Shown here in pieces: positions 55,552 to 64,000 of a DNA stretch of 64,000 bases. Under the pieces are notes generated by a model. The model did not search any database. It was given only the letters and a program-made list of their open reading frames with translations, and was not told the origin of the DNA. The number at the start of each line of letters is the position of its first letter. Position 1 is the first letter of the stretch. The translations under genes and the position numbers were made by a program. The stretch comes from Xanthomonas pisi DSM 18956 (GTDB taxonomy: Bacteria; Pseudomonadota; Gammaproteobacteria; Xanthomonadales; Xanthomonadaceae): assembly GCF_001010415.1 (NCBI RefSeq), contig NZ_JPLE01000049.1, positions 1-64,000 on the forward strand, read 5' to 3'.

Positions 55552-56103
55552 TCAGCCCAGACCGAATGCCGGGTGATAGGCCACATCGGCCAGCGGCAAC
55601 AGCCGGTCCCCGAACGCCAGCGCCTGCAGTTCCGATATGGGGGCATCGGGCACGCTCAGGCCCGGCTCCACGGCAAACCCGAACCGGCGGAAAAAGCCGG
55701 GTTCGCCAAACACAACGCATCCCGCCGCACCGCGCTCGCGCAAGGTGGCCAGGGCTGCGTGCACCAGACGGCTGCCCAGGCCCTGGCGTTGGTGGCCCGG
55801 GCCCACCGCCAGCGGCCCCAACGCGAACCAGCCGGACGAACCGTCGGACACGCTCACCGGCGACACTGCCAGATGGCCGACCACATACCCATCGTGGTCG
55901 GCGACCAATGACAATGCCAGCGCATCATCTTCGCGCAACGCGGCGATCACATGCTGCTCGTCATGGCGGCTGTGCTCGGCGCGCATGAACGCCACCATGG
56001 TCAATACCTCGATGGCCGCCGCGTCGCCGTCGCTGGCCTCGCGGATCAGCACCGCCATCGGCGGCTCGGACTGCGCGGGCGGCATGTCGTCGGCCTCGTG
56101 CAT
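55552..56103 (-). CDS. GNAT-family N-acetyltransferase
   Basis: This protein of 183 residues has a GNAT fold with the acetyl-CoA pyrophosphate loop VGPGHQRQGLGSRLVHAAL near residue 95 and the GFFRRFGF segment typical of YhbS-like members. The ATG overlaps the upstream stop codon by one base (TGATG); a GTG three bases earlier would add one residue. It is the last gene of a three-gene overlapping group with a hydrolase and a MOSC protein. The acetyl acceptor is unknown. Confidence 0.85.
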   Translation of the reverse strand: MHEADDMPPAQSEPPMAVLIREASDGDAAAIEVLTMVAFMRAEHSRHDEQHVIAALREDDALALSLVADHDGYVVGHLAVSPVSVSDGSSGWFALGPLAVGPGHQRQGLGSRLVHAALATLRERGAAGCVVFGEPGFFRRFGFAVEPGLSVPDAPISELQALAFGDRLLPLADVAYHPAFGLG

Positions 56104-56626
56104 CACAGGCGCTGCAACAGCTCGGCAAACGCGCTCGCTGCCGTCTCCACATGCGCGGCAAGATCGTGCTCATCGTCGACCAACAACAGCCGCGCCCGAC
56201 GCGCCTGCGCCCAGGCGATGACATCGGCGGCAGGAATCAACGCATCGCGCCAGGCATGTACCACCGAGATCGGCACCGGCGCAGCATCCAGCGCCGGCAA
56301 CGGGCCCATCGTGGTTGGCGGCACCATCAGGAACAGTCCGCGCGTCGGCACCTGCAGCGACACCTGCGCGGCGATATAGGCGCCCAGGCTGGACCCGACC
56401 AGCACCAACGGCCCCTTGCCCGCGGCGTCGCATGCGATCTGCAGCAGGCGCTGCAAGCGTCCACGTACGTCGCCGAGCGGACTGACCTCGCGTTGCGCAT
56501 CCAGATCGGTGAAATCCGGGCGTTCGTGGGTCCAGCCCAGGCGGTCGGCAACCTCTGCCAATGCGCTGACCTTGCGTGCGGCAGGGCCGCTCTCGAACCC
56601 GTGCGCCAGAATGCAATGGCCGCGGC

Positions 56627-56630
<4 letters not shown>
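56103..56630 (-). CDS. Small alpha/beta-hydrolase of the YqiA type
   Basis: This protein of 175 residues is a short alpha/beta-hydrolase. It shows CILAHGFESGPAARK at the N-terminus, the nucleophile Ser in LVGSSLGAYIAA, the acid region near VVHAWRDALIP, and the late DDEHDLAAHVE histidine. It resembles the YqiA/UPF0227 esterases. The chosen ATG overlaps the stop of the MOSC gene by four bases, and the longer upstream frame overlaps that gene. A thioesterase or carboxylesterase role is likely, with unknown substrate. Confidence 0.8.
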
Positions 56631-57118
<488 letters not shown>

Positions 57119-57141
57119 CGGGCAATGCTAGCATTCGCGTC

Positions 57142-57717
57142 ATGTCCGATGCCGTCCTGCCGTCGCCGCCGATCACCTACGCGCCGTTGCCTTACGAATC
57201 GCGACTGGCCCGCCGCCGGCTCGAGCACATCGACATGGTGGTCATCCACTGCACCGAACTACCGGACATGGCGATGGCGCGCGACTACGGCGAGCGCGTG
57301 CTGTACGACAGCGGCACCGGCAACAGCGGGCATTACTACATCGATCGCAACGGCAGCATCCAGCAGTACGTGGCGCTGGAGCGCGTGGCGCATCACGTGC
57401 GCGGCCACAACCCCCACACCTTGGGCATCGAACTGGTCAACAGCGGCCGCTATCCGCACTGGCTGGACTCGCGCCATCAGGTGATGCACGAACCGTATCC
57501 GGACGTGCAGATCGCCGCACTGGTCACCTTGCTGCAATGGCTGCAGCAGCAATTGCCATCGGTGCGCCGCATCGCCGGTCATCAGGAGCTGGACACCACC
57601 CAGGAAGCGGCCAGCGACGATCCCGCACGCAAGATCCAGCGCAAGCTCGATCCCGGGCCGTTGTTTCCATGGCCACGGATCGAAGCGGCGACCGGCTGGG
57701 CGCACGCAGTGCGTTGA
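57142..57717 (+). CDS. N-acetylmuramoyl-L-alanine amidase, AmpD-like
   Basis: The 191-residue protein has an amidase-2 domain. Zinc ligands are suggested by MVVIHCTELP at the start of the fold, the HHVRGHNPHTLGIELVNSG block, and the C-terminal AGHQELDTTQE with KLDPGPLFPW. It cleaves the bond between muramic acid and the stem peptide, in murein recycling for AmpD itself. No signal peptide is seen, which fits a cytoplasmic role, but AmpD and other amidase-2 proteins cannot be told apart with certainty. Confidence 0.87.
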   Translation: MSDAVLPSPPITYAPLPYESRLARRRLEHIDMVVIHCTELPDMAMARDYGERVLYDSGTGNSGHYYIDRNGSIQQYVALERVAHHVRGHNPHTLGIELVNSGRYPHWLDSRHQVMHEPYPDVQIAALVTLLQWLQQQLPSVRRIAGHQELDTTQEAASDDPARKIQRKLDPGPLFPWPRIEAATGWAHAVR

Positions 57718-57761
57718 GCGCGCAGCGCACGCGTCGGCAACGCTCCCAACTACTCGATCGA

Positions 57762-58709
57762 TCAGGGATCCAGGGCGCGATAGGTTTTTTCGCCGGCATT
57801 CACCGCCACCGCCAGCCGGTTTTCCGGTGGCGCGATCGGGCAGACCACGTGCGGGGTGAACGCGCAGGGTGGATTTTCGGCGAGATTGAAATCGAGCAGC
57901 ACACGGCCATCGCGCGGCATCGCCGTGAACAGATAGCGCGCACCACCATAACTTTCCTTACCGCTGGTGCGATCGGTAAACAGAAAGAACAGCCCGCTGC
58001 CATCGTCCTGCGCGATCGCCTGCAGATGGTATTGCTGACGACTGCGGGTAAAGACCGCCTCGCCTGGAACCTGGACCGTCAATGGCGTGCCGATGGATGT
58101 CAGCAAGGTCACCGAGCGCGGCGTGGCATACGGCTGCCAGCGTGCATCGACCCGCCACTGCGGATCGATCGGAAAATACTCAAACCCCTGAAATGCGGTC
58201 AACGCCGGCGCTGCCTGGTCGCGAAAACGCCAGCCGAACAACGTGCCGGTCTGCACCAGGTAGAACTGACGGTTGCCCACGTCGAGCCGGTCGCCGCGCT
58301 GGTCCGCGCGCTCCGGTTTCAGGCTGACATCCTCCACAGGCTGTCCGTTCAACCGCACCGCCGCTCCGGCCGCCGCCTTGAAGCGCGCCTGCCCCTGCGC
58401 ATCCAGGCTTAGCTCGCCCAGCTGGACAGGGCCGGCAGGCAGGACGAGATCGCTGCGCGGATCGCTGCCCACCTGATACCGACCTGCACGCACGCGACCG
58501 GAGCCGGTGTAGCTCAGCCAGCCATCGGGCGCGCGCACCTGCGCCAGCCGCTGCGCGCGCGCACGTTCCAACGCGAGCTGATACAGCTGCTTATCGTTCG
58601 TCGAACGCTTGGAGACACGCACATCGCCGGCATCACCAGAGCTTGCCGAACACGCAGCCATCGCCATCACCGCGACGCACAAGGCGCCCTTCTGCAACTG
58701 CAACCGCAT
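57762..58709 (-). CDS. DUF1684 lipoprotein
   Basis: The chosen ATG gives 315 residues beginning with a lipoprotein signal, whose lipobox AMAAC places the lipidated cysteine at Cys20. The mature part has the DUF1684 pattern, with YQLALERARAQRLA, DGWLSYTGSGRVRAG, the FQGFEYFPIDPQWR block and AENPPCAFTPHVVCPIAPPENR. DUF1684 proteins are widespread, of unknown function and often secreted. The amidase gene on the other strand converges with it, 44 bases away. A longer upstream frame is present but would remove the signal. Confidence 0.85.
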   Translation of the reverse strand: MRLQLQKGALCVAVMAMAACSASSGDAGDVRVSKRSTNDKQLYQLALERARAQRLAQVRAPDGWLSYTGSGRVRAGRYQVGSDPRSDLVLPAGPVQLGELSLDAQGQARFKAAAGAAVRLNGQPVEDVSLKPERADQRGDRLDVGNRQFYLVQTGTLFGWRFRDQAAPALTAFQGFEYFPIDPQWRVDARWQPYATPRSVTLLTSIGTPLTVQVPGEAVFTRSRQQYHLQAIAQDDGSGLFFLFTDRTSGKESYGGARYLFTAMPRDGRVLLDFNLAENPPCAFTPHVVCPIAPPENRLAVAVNAGEKTYRALDP

Positions 58710-58796
58710 GCATCCACCCACCACTGCAAGAAACTGCGCTCCGCGCAGCGAGCCTGCGTCCCCACAGACCACCCTTCCTGCCAGTATTGTGCCTGA

Positions 58797-59669
58797 TCAG
58801 GAAGCGGTCGCGACCGGGCGCGCAGGATCCTGCAGCCAGCCGCTCCAGGAACCGGCGTACACGCGCGCACCCGACAGGCCAGCCACTTCCAACGCCAACA
58901 GCAGATGGCAGGCGGTCACGCCCGACCCGCACATCACCACGGCCTGCTCGGGCGGGTACGCGCCCAGCAAGGCAGACAGCTCGGCACGCAATTCGTCGGC
59001 CGGCTTGAAACGGCCATCGCGGATGCTCAGACCCAGCGGGCGACTCACCGCACCCGGCACGTGCCCGGCAACCGGGTCGATCGGCTCCACCTCACCCCGA
59101 AAGCGCTCGCCTGCGCGCGCATCCAGCAGCCAGCCCGGAGCCTGCTCCAGCCGCGCCAGGATCTGGTCGGCCTCCACCACGGCATCGGCGTCGAAATTGC
59201 CGGGGTACGCAGCGCCATCATGCACTGCCGGCGGCTCGGTGGTGAGCGCCAGACCGGCGGCGCGCCAGGCGGCCAATCCGCCATCGAGCACCGCCACGCG
59301 GCGATGCCCCATCAGCCGCAGCATCCACCACGCGCGCGCGGCGGCCATGCTGCCGTCGCCTGCGTCGTAGACCACCACCTGGCTGTGCGGATCGATGCCC
59401 CACGCGCCCAGGCGCCTGGCGAAGTCGACGCTCTGCGGCAACGGATGCCGCCCTTGATCGGCACGCGACAGGTCGGCCAGGTCGTGATCGAGATCGACGT
59501 AATGCGCACCGGGCAGATGCCCCTGGGCATACGCCTTGCGCGCCGCCTGCGGGTCGGGGGCGGTCGGCGGCGCGGCGCGCGCGTCCAGCAGCCGCAGCTG
59601 GGGGTGCGTCAATGCTGACGCCAGGGTGGCGCTATCGACCAGTGTGGTCCAGTTCGGATCGGCACTCAT
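58797..59669 (-). CDS. sseA: 3-mercaptopyruvate sulfurtransferase SseA type
   Basis: The protein of 290 residues has two rhodanese domains. The C-terminal one carries the catalytic Cys247 in MCGSGVTACH, the loop type of mercaptopyruvate sulfurtransferases as opposed to thiosulfate enzymes. The N-terminal domain is inactive (YDAGDGSMAA). Other marks are HLPGAHYVDLDHDLAD and AGHVPGAVSRPLG. It would move sulfur from 3-mercaptopyruvate to acceptors such as cyanide or thiols. Its start overlaps the stop of the DUF1289-NUDIX gene by four bases. Confidence 0.88.
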   Translation of the reverse strand: MSADPNWTTLVDSATLASALTHPQLRLLDARAAPPTAPDPQAARKAYAQGHLPGAHYVDLDHDLADLSRADQGRHPLPQSVDFARRLGAWGIDPHSQVVVYDAGDGSMAAARAWWMLRLMGHRRVAVLDGGLAAWRAAGLALTTEPPAVHDGAAYPGNFDADAVVEADQILARLEQAPGWLLDARAGERFRGEVEPIDPVAGHVPGAVSRPLGLSIRDGRFKPADELRAELSALLGAYPPEQAVVMCGSGVTACHLLLALEVAGLSGARVYAGSWSGWLQDPARPVATAS

Positions 59670-60463
59670 GCAACCTGCTCCAGGCGACGACGAAGATTGA
59701 GAAGAATGGCCGCGGTGGCGCCCCAGATGCGCTGTCCGGGCCAGGCGTACTCGAGCACGCGACGTGGACGGCCGCGGAACTCAAGCTCCACGCTGCGCAG
59801 ATTGTCCGGGTCCATCAGATAGGCCAGCGGCACTTCGAAGATCTCGGCCACTTCCTCCGGCTGCGGCACGGCCACGAACGCGGGATCGATCACCGCCACC
59901 ACCGGCGTCACCCGGAACCCGCTCACGGTCAGGAACGGATCCAGATATCCCAGCGCGTGCACCTGCTGTGCACCCAGCGCGATCTCCTCGCAGCTCTCGC
60001 GCAACGCCGCCGCTGCCGCGTCGGCATCGGAAGGCTCCATCCGCCCGCCCGGGAAGCTGACCTGCCCGGCATGGTGGCGCAGGCTGTCGGTGCGCCGGGT
60101 CAGCAGCACCATCGTGCCCTGCTCGCGCGGCACCAGGCCGCACAGCACCGCCGCTTCGGCGGATGCGCCCCCTTCGCTCAGGTCGATCAGTTCGGCATGG
60201 TTCCAGCCTGGGCCGTCGGGTGCGGTGTCCAGCGGATACAGCGCCCGGCGCAACTGCGCGTACTCGGGCAGCGCCGCCATCAGCCCACGTGCAGGCAACA
60301 CGGTATGCAACAACTCCTGGCGTTCGGCGTCACTCATGCTCATCCAGCGTGCGATTTCATCCAGGCTGCGCAAGCAGCCGACACAGTGCGACTGCGCGTC
60401 CAACGAACATACACCGATACACGGGCTGGGCAGATCCCCGCGATTGGAATCGGTGTCGCTCAT
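59666..60463 (-). CDS. DUF1289-NUDIX fusion, probable CoA pyrophosphatase
   Basis: The first 50 residues form a DUF1289 cysteine motif (SPCIGVCSLD ... CVGCLRSLDEIARW), which may bind a metal or Fe-S cluster. The rest is a NUDIX hydrolase with QVSFPGGRMEP and ALRESCEEIAL, the pattern of CoA pyrophosphatases (NudL type). In most bacteria the two parts are separate proteins. The NUDIX part would cleave CoA or related dinucleotides. The gene heads a coupled pair with sseA. Confidence 0.82.
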   Translation of the reverse strand: MSDTDSNRGDLPSPCIGVCSLDAQSHCVGCLRSLDEIARWMSMSDAERQELLHTVLPARGLMAALPEYAQLRRALYPLDTAPDGPGWNHAELIDLSEGGASAEAAVLCGLVPREQGTMVLLTRRTDSLRHHAGQVSFPGGRMEPSDADAAAAALRESCEEIALGAQQVHALGYLDPFLTVSGFRVTPVVAVIDPAFVAVPQPEEVAEIFEVPLAYLMDPDNLRSVELEFRGRPRRVLEYAWPGQRIWGATAAILLNLRRRLEQVA

Positions 60464-60531
60464 CGCTCGTTTCCGCAGACGCGGCGTGGATGTTTCATCG
60501 GTCTCTTCGGGCGAGTCGGCGACGCCAAAAC

Positions 60532-60561
60532 GACAACGCCGGCCTGGTGGCCGGCGTTGTC
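60532..60561 (-). terminator. Intrinsic terminator of the FKBP isomerase gene
   Basis: GACAACGCCGGCC and GGCCGGCGTTGTC form a perfect 13-base stem around TGGT. On the minus strand it is followed by GTTTTGG, 20 bases after the isomerase stop. Confidence 0.82.
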
Positions 60562-60580
60562 AGTGCAACAGCAAACGCAA

Positions 60581-61279
60581 TTACTTGACGCTGACCAGCT
60601 TGATCTCGAACTGCACGGCCACGTTCGGCGGGAACGGCGTACGCGGGTCGGCGCCATAGGCCTGATCCGACGGCAGGGTCACTTCCCACTTGGAGCCGGC
60701 CGGCATCTGCAGCAGGGTCTCGCGCATGGCCTTCATTTCGACTTCGCTGACCTTGATGGCCGGGATCTGCTGGGCCGGACGCGCCTTCTCGCGGTCGCCG
60801 AAGGGGAACGGACCGGCCACTTCCAGCTGCACGGTGCTCGCCTGGGTCGGCTTGGCGCCCTTGCCCGCCTCGATCACACGGTACTGCACGCCGCTCGGCA
60901 GCGTCTGCACGCCTGCGGTGCCCTTGTTCTTGGCCAGGAACTGCTCGCTCTTGGTCTTGTTGGCAGCGGCGGCCTTGTCGTACTCGGCCTTGGCCTGCTG
61001 GGCACGGCCCTGCTCGCGCTTCTGGAACGCTTCGACTGCCGGCTTGAGCTGGTCGGCGGTGATCGCCGGCTGCTTCTTGGCATAGGCGTCCTGCAGACCC
61101 TTTACCACCGCGTTGATGTCGAGCTGCTCGCCGCGACCGGTGAGCTCGGCAAGGTTATTGCCGTAGTCGTAACCGAAGTAATAGCTCAACTTGCCCTTTT
61201 CGGACGTCGTGTCCTGGGCCAGTGCATTGCCCGTCAGGGCCAGGGCCGCCACAGCGACCGCGATAGAACGCAACTTCAT
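60581..61279 (-). CDS. FKBP-type peptidyl-prolyl isomerase, Mip/FkpA type
   Basis: The 232-residue protein starts with a signal peptide (KLRSIAVAVAALALTGNALA, cleavage near residue 22). An N-terminal dimerisation domain with SYYFGYDYGNNLAEL and a long charged helix follow. The C-terminal FKBP domain holds LPSGVQYRVIEAGKG and MPAGSKWEVTLPSDQAYG. The FKBP core is diverged: the usual Tyr and Asp residues of the active site are partly replaced. Mip-like proteins of Xanthomonas contribute to protease maturation and virulence. The ATG is chosen over a TTG one codon upstream. Confidence 0.88.
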   Translation of the reverse strand: MKLRSIAVAVAALALTGNALAQDTTSEKGKLSYYFGYDYGNNLAELTGRGEQLDINAVVKGLQDAYAKKQPAITADQLKPAVEAFQKREQGRAQQAKAEYDKAAAANKTKSEQFLAKNKGTAGVQTLPSGVQYRVIEAGKGAKPTQASTVQLEVAGPFPFGDREKARPAQQIPAIKVSEVEMKAMRETLLQMPAGSKWEVTLPSDQAYGADPRTPFPPNVAVQFEIKLVSVK

Positions 61280-61443
61280 CAAACAATTCTCCAGGGTGGT
61301 GGCACAGGACGGGTCTGCCGCCTGAGATGACGCGCTAGGATAGCGGCCGCGATACCGAACCGCTACTTATCACGAAAGCTATGACCAGCAAGGCTTTCGG
61401 AAGTTCCGTATTTACTATTTTTTTACGTTCGCAAGGGTCTGCC

Positions 61444-62226
61444 ATGTCCAATGACCTCATTCTGATCGCCGATCACGCCAGTGTCCGGACCATTACGGTC
61501 AATCGGCCGGACAAACTGAACGCATTGAACCGCGACACCATGCTGGCGTTGGACCAGGCGTTCGTGGACGCGGCCAATGCCGACGATGTGCGCGTGGTGA
61601 TCCTCACCGGCGCCGGGCCCAAATCCTTCGTGGCCGGTGCGGACATCGCGGAAATGAGCGATCTGTCGGCGATGGACGGCCGCGAATTCTCACTGGTCGG
61701 GCAGCGTTTGATGCGCCGGATCGAGCGCATGCCCAAACCGGTGATCGCCATGGTCAACGGATTTGCGCTTGGCGGCGGGCTGGAGCTGGCAATGGCCTGC
61801 CACCTGCGCATCGCCGCCTCCACCGCCCGCCTGGGGCAGCCGGAAATCAATCTTGGCCTGATTCCCGGCTTCGGGGGCACCCAGCGCCTGTTGCGCCTGA
61901 CCGGCCGTGCCGCAGCACTGGAGCTGTGCCTGCTCGGCATGCCGATCGATGCGGCGCGCGCCGCGCAACTGGGCCTGGTCAATCGCGTCGTCGAACCGGA
62001 CGCCTTGCAGGAACAAACCCAGGCCTTGGCCCAACGCCTGGCCAGCGCCGCGCCATTGGCGTTGCGCGGCATTCTGGACGCGGTCGTGTTCGGCGGCGAA
62101 TGCGGCATCGAAGAAGGCCTGCAGCTGGAAACCGCGCAATTTGCGCTGTTATTCGCTACCGACGACATGCGCGAAGGCACCCGCGCATTTCTCGACAAGC
62201 GCCCTGCCCAATTCAATAACCGCTGA
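61444..62226 (+). CDS. Enoyl-CoA hydratase/isomerase family protein
   Basis: The 260-residue crotonase-fold protein has the oxyanion-hole loop AGADIAEM, the NGFALGGGLELAMACHLRIA block, and the catalytic glutamate in GQPEINLGLIPGFGGTQRL. It probably hydrates short-chain trans-2-enoyl-CoA. The ATG at MSNDLILIADH matches the family start; an upstream in-frame ATG exists in AT-richer DNA but adds unlike sequence. It is followed at eight bases by a small gene and then nth. Confidence 0.9.
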   Translation: MSNDLILIADHASVRTITVNRPDKLNALNRDTMLALDQAFVDAANADDVRVVILTGAGPKSFVAGADIAEMSDLSAMDGREFSLVGQRLMRRIERMPKPVIAMVNGFALGGGLELAMACHLRIAASTARLGQPEINLGLIPGFGGTQRLLRLTGRAAALELCLLGMPIDAARAAQLGLVNRVVEPDALQEQTQALAQRLASAAPLALRGILDAVVFGGECGIEEGLQLETAQFALLFATDDMREGTRAFLDKRPAQFNNR

Positions 62227-62234
62227 TCATCGCC

Positions 62235-62615
62235 ATGACGCTCGACCCCATATCGGCACCGCGTCCCCTGCCCTTGCAACTATTCGACTGCGTGCAGGCC
62301 GATGATCTCGATCGTGCGCTGGCACTCGGCTTGATGGCGTATCTCCCCGACCCGCAGCACGACGCACTGGACGTCGATAGCCCGCAGGTGTGCGCCACGT
62401 TATTGGCTGCACAACGGCGTCTGCGCGATGCCTGGGCCGCGCGCGAACGCTATCGCGCGCGCGCCGCGCGCCTGCAACGCCGCGCCGCCGAACGCGACGC
62501 ACGCAGGGCACCAGCTCCGACACCCAGCCAACCGGCAACGCCGGCATTGCCGCCACTGGCTGCTGCCATCCTGGCGCGTGCCAAGGCAAAAGCCGCCGGT
62601 GGAGCGCAGCCATGA
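62235..62615 (+). CDS. Small protein resembling the C-terminal part of RnfC without its iron-sulfur cysteines
   Basis: The 126-residue protein begins eight bases after the enoyl-CoA hydratase gene and overlaps nth by four bases. From the family as I recall it, PLQLFDCVQADDLDRALALG resembles the RnfC/RsxC segment after the second cluster's first cysteine motif. The Arg/Ala-rich helix (AARERYRARAARLQRR) and the end AAAILARAKAKAAG resemble the RnfC coiled tail. The CxxCxxC iron-sulfur motifs are absent. In Escherichia coli nth follows the rsx operon, which supports a relation. This could be a remnant or a small protein with its own role. Confidence 0.6.
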   Translation: MTLDPISAPRPLPLQLFDCVQADDLDRALALGLMAYLPDPQHDALDVDSPQVCATLLAAQRRLRDAWAARERYRARAARLQRRAAERDARRAPAPTPSQPATPALPPLAAAILARAKAKAAGGAQP

Positions 62616-63322
62616 ACGCGACACAGGCAACCGCACCGGCGCGTCGCGGCAGCACCATGCGCAAGCCTGAAATACAGGAAATGTTCGAGCGTCTGCGCGA
62701 ACTCAATCCGCACCCGACCACCGAGCTGGAATACACCACGCCGTTCGAACTATTGATCGCCGTGTTGCTGTCGGCGCAGGCCACCGATGTCGGCGTCAAC
62801 AAGGCCACCCGCAAGCTGTATCCGGTCGCCAATACGCCGCGCGACATTCTCGATCTTGGCGAAGAGGGGCTGAAACGCTACATCGCGACCATCGGCCTGT
62901 TCAACGCCAAGGCCAAGAACGTCATCGCCACCTGCCGCATCCTGCTCGAGCAATACGGCGGCGAGGTGCCGCACGATCGCGCAGCGCTCGAAGCCCTACC
63001 CGGCGTCGGCCGCAAGACCGCCAACGTCGTGCTCAACACCGCATTCGGCGAACCGACGATGGCCGTGGACACGCACATCTTTCGTGTCGCCAACCGCACC
63101 GGCCTTGCACCGGGCAAGGATGTGCGCGTGGTGGAGGACAAGCTGGTCAAGGTCATTCCCGCGCAGTTCCTGGACGATGCGCACCACTGGCTGATCCTGC
63201 ACGGCCGCTACGTCTGCAAGGCGCGCAAACCCGATTGCCCGGGCTGCGTGATCCACGACCTGTGCCGCTACCGGGACAAGACCGCGGCGCCACCCGAACG
63301 GCCCCCAGCTTCGAGGCGCTGA
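62612..63322 (+). CDS. nth: Endonuclease III
   Basis: Nth removes oxidised pyrimidines and nicks the abasic site. The protein of 236 residues has the helix-hairpin-helix LPGVGRKTANVVLNTAFG with the catalytic lysine, the catalytic aspartate in AVDTHIFRVANR, and the 4Fe-4S ligands as C-x6-C-x2-C-x5-C (CKARKPDCPGCVIHDLC). An extra N-terminal segment of about 15 residues precedes MRKPEIQEMF; either ATG could be used, but the first one overlaps the upstream stop. Confidence 0.95.
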   Translation: MNATQATAPARRGSTMRKPEIQEMFERLRELNPHPTTELEYTTPFELLIAVLLSAQATDVGVNKATRKLYPVANTPRDILDLGEEGLKRYIATIGLFNAKAKNVIATCRILLEQYGGEVPHDRAALEALPGVGRKTANVVLNTAFGEPTMAVDTHIFRVANRTGLAPGKDVRVVEDKLVKVIPAQFLDDAHHWLILHGRYVCKARKPDCPGCVIHDLCRYRDKTAAPPERPPASRR

Positions 63323-63620
63323 CCCGGTCCAAGCGCAGCTAAAGAACGCCTGCGCTCACCACCCGCGGGCGCGGCCAGCGCTCGCTGCGGCTGCAGCCGT
63401 ACGACTCATACATTCCGGTCCTGAGCACGCCGCCCACATCCCCCCGAGACTCTCGCCACGTCTGGTGAGCCGCTTCAAGACAACATGGCTGACATGCTTT
63501 AGCACAGCCATCACATCCAAAACAGGGACAGGCAGATCCGCGTTCGCCCCCCTGGTGCCGTCAACACGCAAGCCGTTGCGCTTGCCATTGCCGAATCCCG
63601 ATTCCCCATAAAAAAAAAAT
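63323..63620. other. Gap after nth with a short heptamer-like tract
   Basis: The gap lies between the convergent nth and STAS genes. A CCGAATCCCGATTCCCCA tract at about 63591-63608 belongs to the GGGAATC family. Open frames here are short and do not look like genes. A nine-A run precedes the terminator on the right. Confidence 0.5.
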
Positions 63621-63667
63621 CGTGACCGGATGATGCGTCTTTCGGCGCCATGCATCATCCGGTCACG
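63621..63667 (-). terminator. Strong intrinsic terminator of the STAS-domain gene
   Basis: CGTGACCGGATGATGC and GCATCATCCGGTCACG form a perfect 16-base stem around a 15-base loop. On the minus strand it is followed by a T-run of nine, 42 bases after the STAS gene stop. Confidence 0.92.
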
Positions 63668-63708
63668 ACAGATGTCACCCGGCGCGAACGCCGGGCGTTT
63701 GCCACTGA

Positions 63709-64000
63709 TTACGCCGCTTTGCGCGGTTCGTCTACCGGCACGCTTTCCACGGTCGGCTGACCTTCGACGCGTCGGTCCAGTTCCTTCCAGTCCACCACGA
63801 GCTCGCATCCGCGCGACGCCGCATTCCGACTCCAATCGCGCAGCAATTCGATGCAGGCGTGGTCGACGTGATGCAGCTTGGCCACGTCCAGATGCAGCGC
63901 GGTGTTCGGCGGCACGCTTTCCAGCGTCCGCGCCATTGCCGGCACCTTCAGGAACGTTGCCGAACCCTGCAGGGTCAGGTGCATTTCGTCCTTCTTGTCC
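63709..64000 (-). CDS. C-terminal STAS domain, probable SulP-type transporter (5' end outside window)
   Basis: The frame stays open to the right edge. About 97 residues are visible, including HLTLQGSATFLKVPAM, LHLDVAKLHHVDHACIELL and SRGCELVVDWKELDRR. The pattern is that of a STAS domain. In SulP anion transporters it forms the cytoplasmic tail after the membrane part, and the gene could be one of those. A free-standing STAS protein is less likely because the frame continues without a clear start. A strong terminator follows. Confidence 0.75.
   Translation of the reverse strand, partial: DKKDEMHLTLQGSATFLKVPAMARTLESVPPNTALHLDVAKLHHVDHACIELLRDWSRNAASRGCELVVDWKELDRRVEGQPTVESVPVDEPRKAA

Noticed and set aside
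63356-63835. Minus-strand frame between nth and the STAS gene
   Set aside because: It overlaps the STAS gene and the strong terminator, and its Arg/Gly-rich translation looks random.

Overview
The window is high-GC chromosomal DNA whose gene content points to Xanthomonas or a close relative in the Lysobacteraceae. The indications are the protein families, the GyrA residue Gln83, the tryptophan-to-quinolinate (kynurenine) genes, the many GGGAATC-type heptamer repeats and the REP-like palindromes. The assignment rests on recognition, not on a database search. No prophage, insertion sequence, CRISPR array, rRNA or tRNA was seen. Genes are densely packed, many overlap by four bases (ATGA), and most long frames opposite them are high-GC shadows.

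Layout. A complete histidine-utilisation locus comes first (0.8-8.5 kb): hutF-hutC leave leftward and hutI-hutH-hutG-hutU rightward from a shared control region holding a perfect TGTATATACA palindrome. Two tandem paralogous membrane acyltransferases follow (8.8-11.3 kb), then a membrane-anchored unknown, a PQQ-dependent membrane dehydrogenase, gyrA and mtnA (11.4-19 kb). Next are a DUF3011 secreted protein, epmA and ligA, a Tat-signal aminotransferase and a 179-bp tandem repeat block (19.4-26 kb). zipA and smc follow, then an esterase and the rpsF-rpsR-rplI ribosomal protein operon with structured spacers (26-33.5 kb). An IscA-type protein, asnS, a run of small overlapping genes, and can lead into the kynurenine cluster nbaC-FUSC-kynU-kmo (34-44 kb). 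After it lie sbcB, a SpeE-like/5'-nucleotidase/nadK group, rlmKL, an ABC-F ATPase, a methyltransferase, a MOSC-hydrolase-GNAT operon, an amidase, a DUF1684 lipoprotein, sseA with a DUF1289-NUDIX fusion, an FKBP isomerase, an enoyl-CoA hydratase, a small RnfC-tail-like protein and nth. The edges cut two genes: the 3' end of an unknown protein on the left and the C-terminal STAS segment of a probable SulP-type protein on the right.

Together the genes cover histidine degradation to glutamate through HutF and HutG, tryptophan-derived quinolinate synthesis for NAD, NADP formation by NadK, periplasmic sugar or quinate oxidation, and much of the DNA topology, repair and replication core (gyrA, ligA, smc, sbcB, nth). 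The points most worth checking are the cysteine-poor RnfC-like tail next to nth, the FUSC membrane protein inside the kynurenine cluster, the exported HisC-like aminotransferase, the candidate S6:S18 leader before rpsF, and the repeat families in the spacers.
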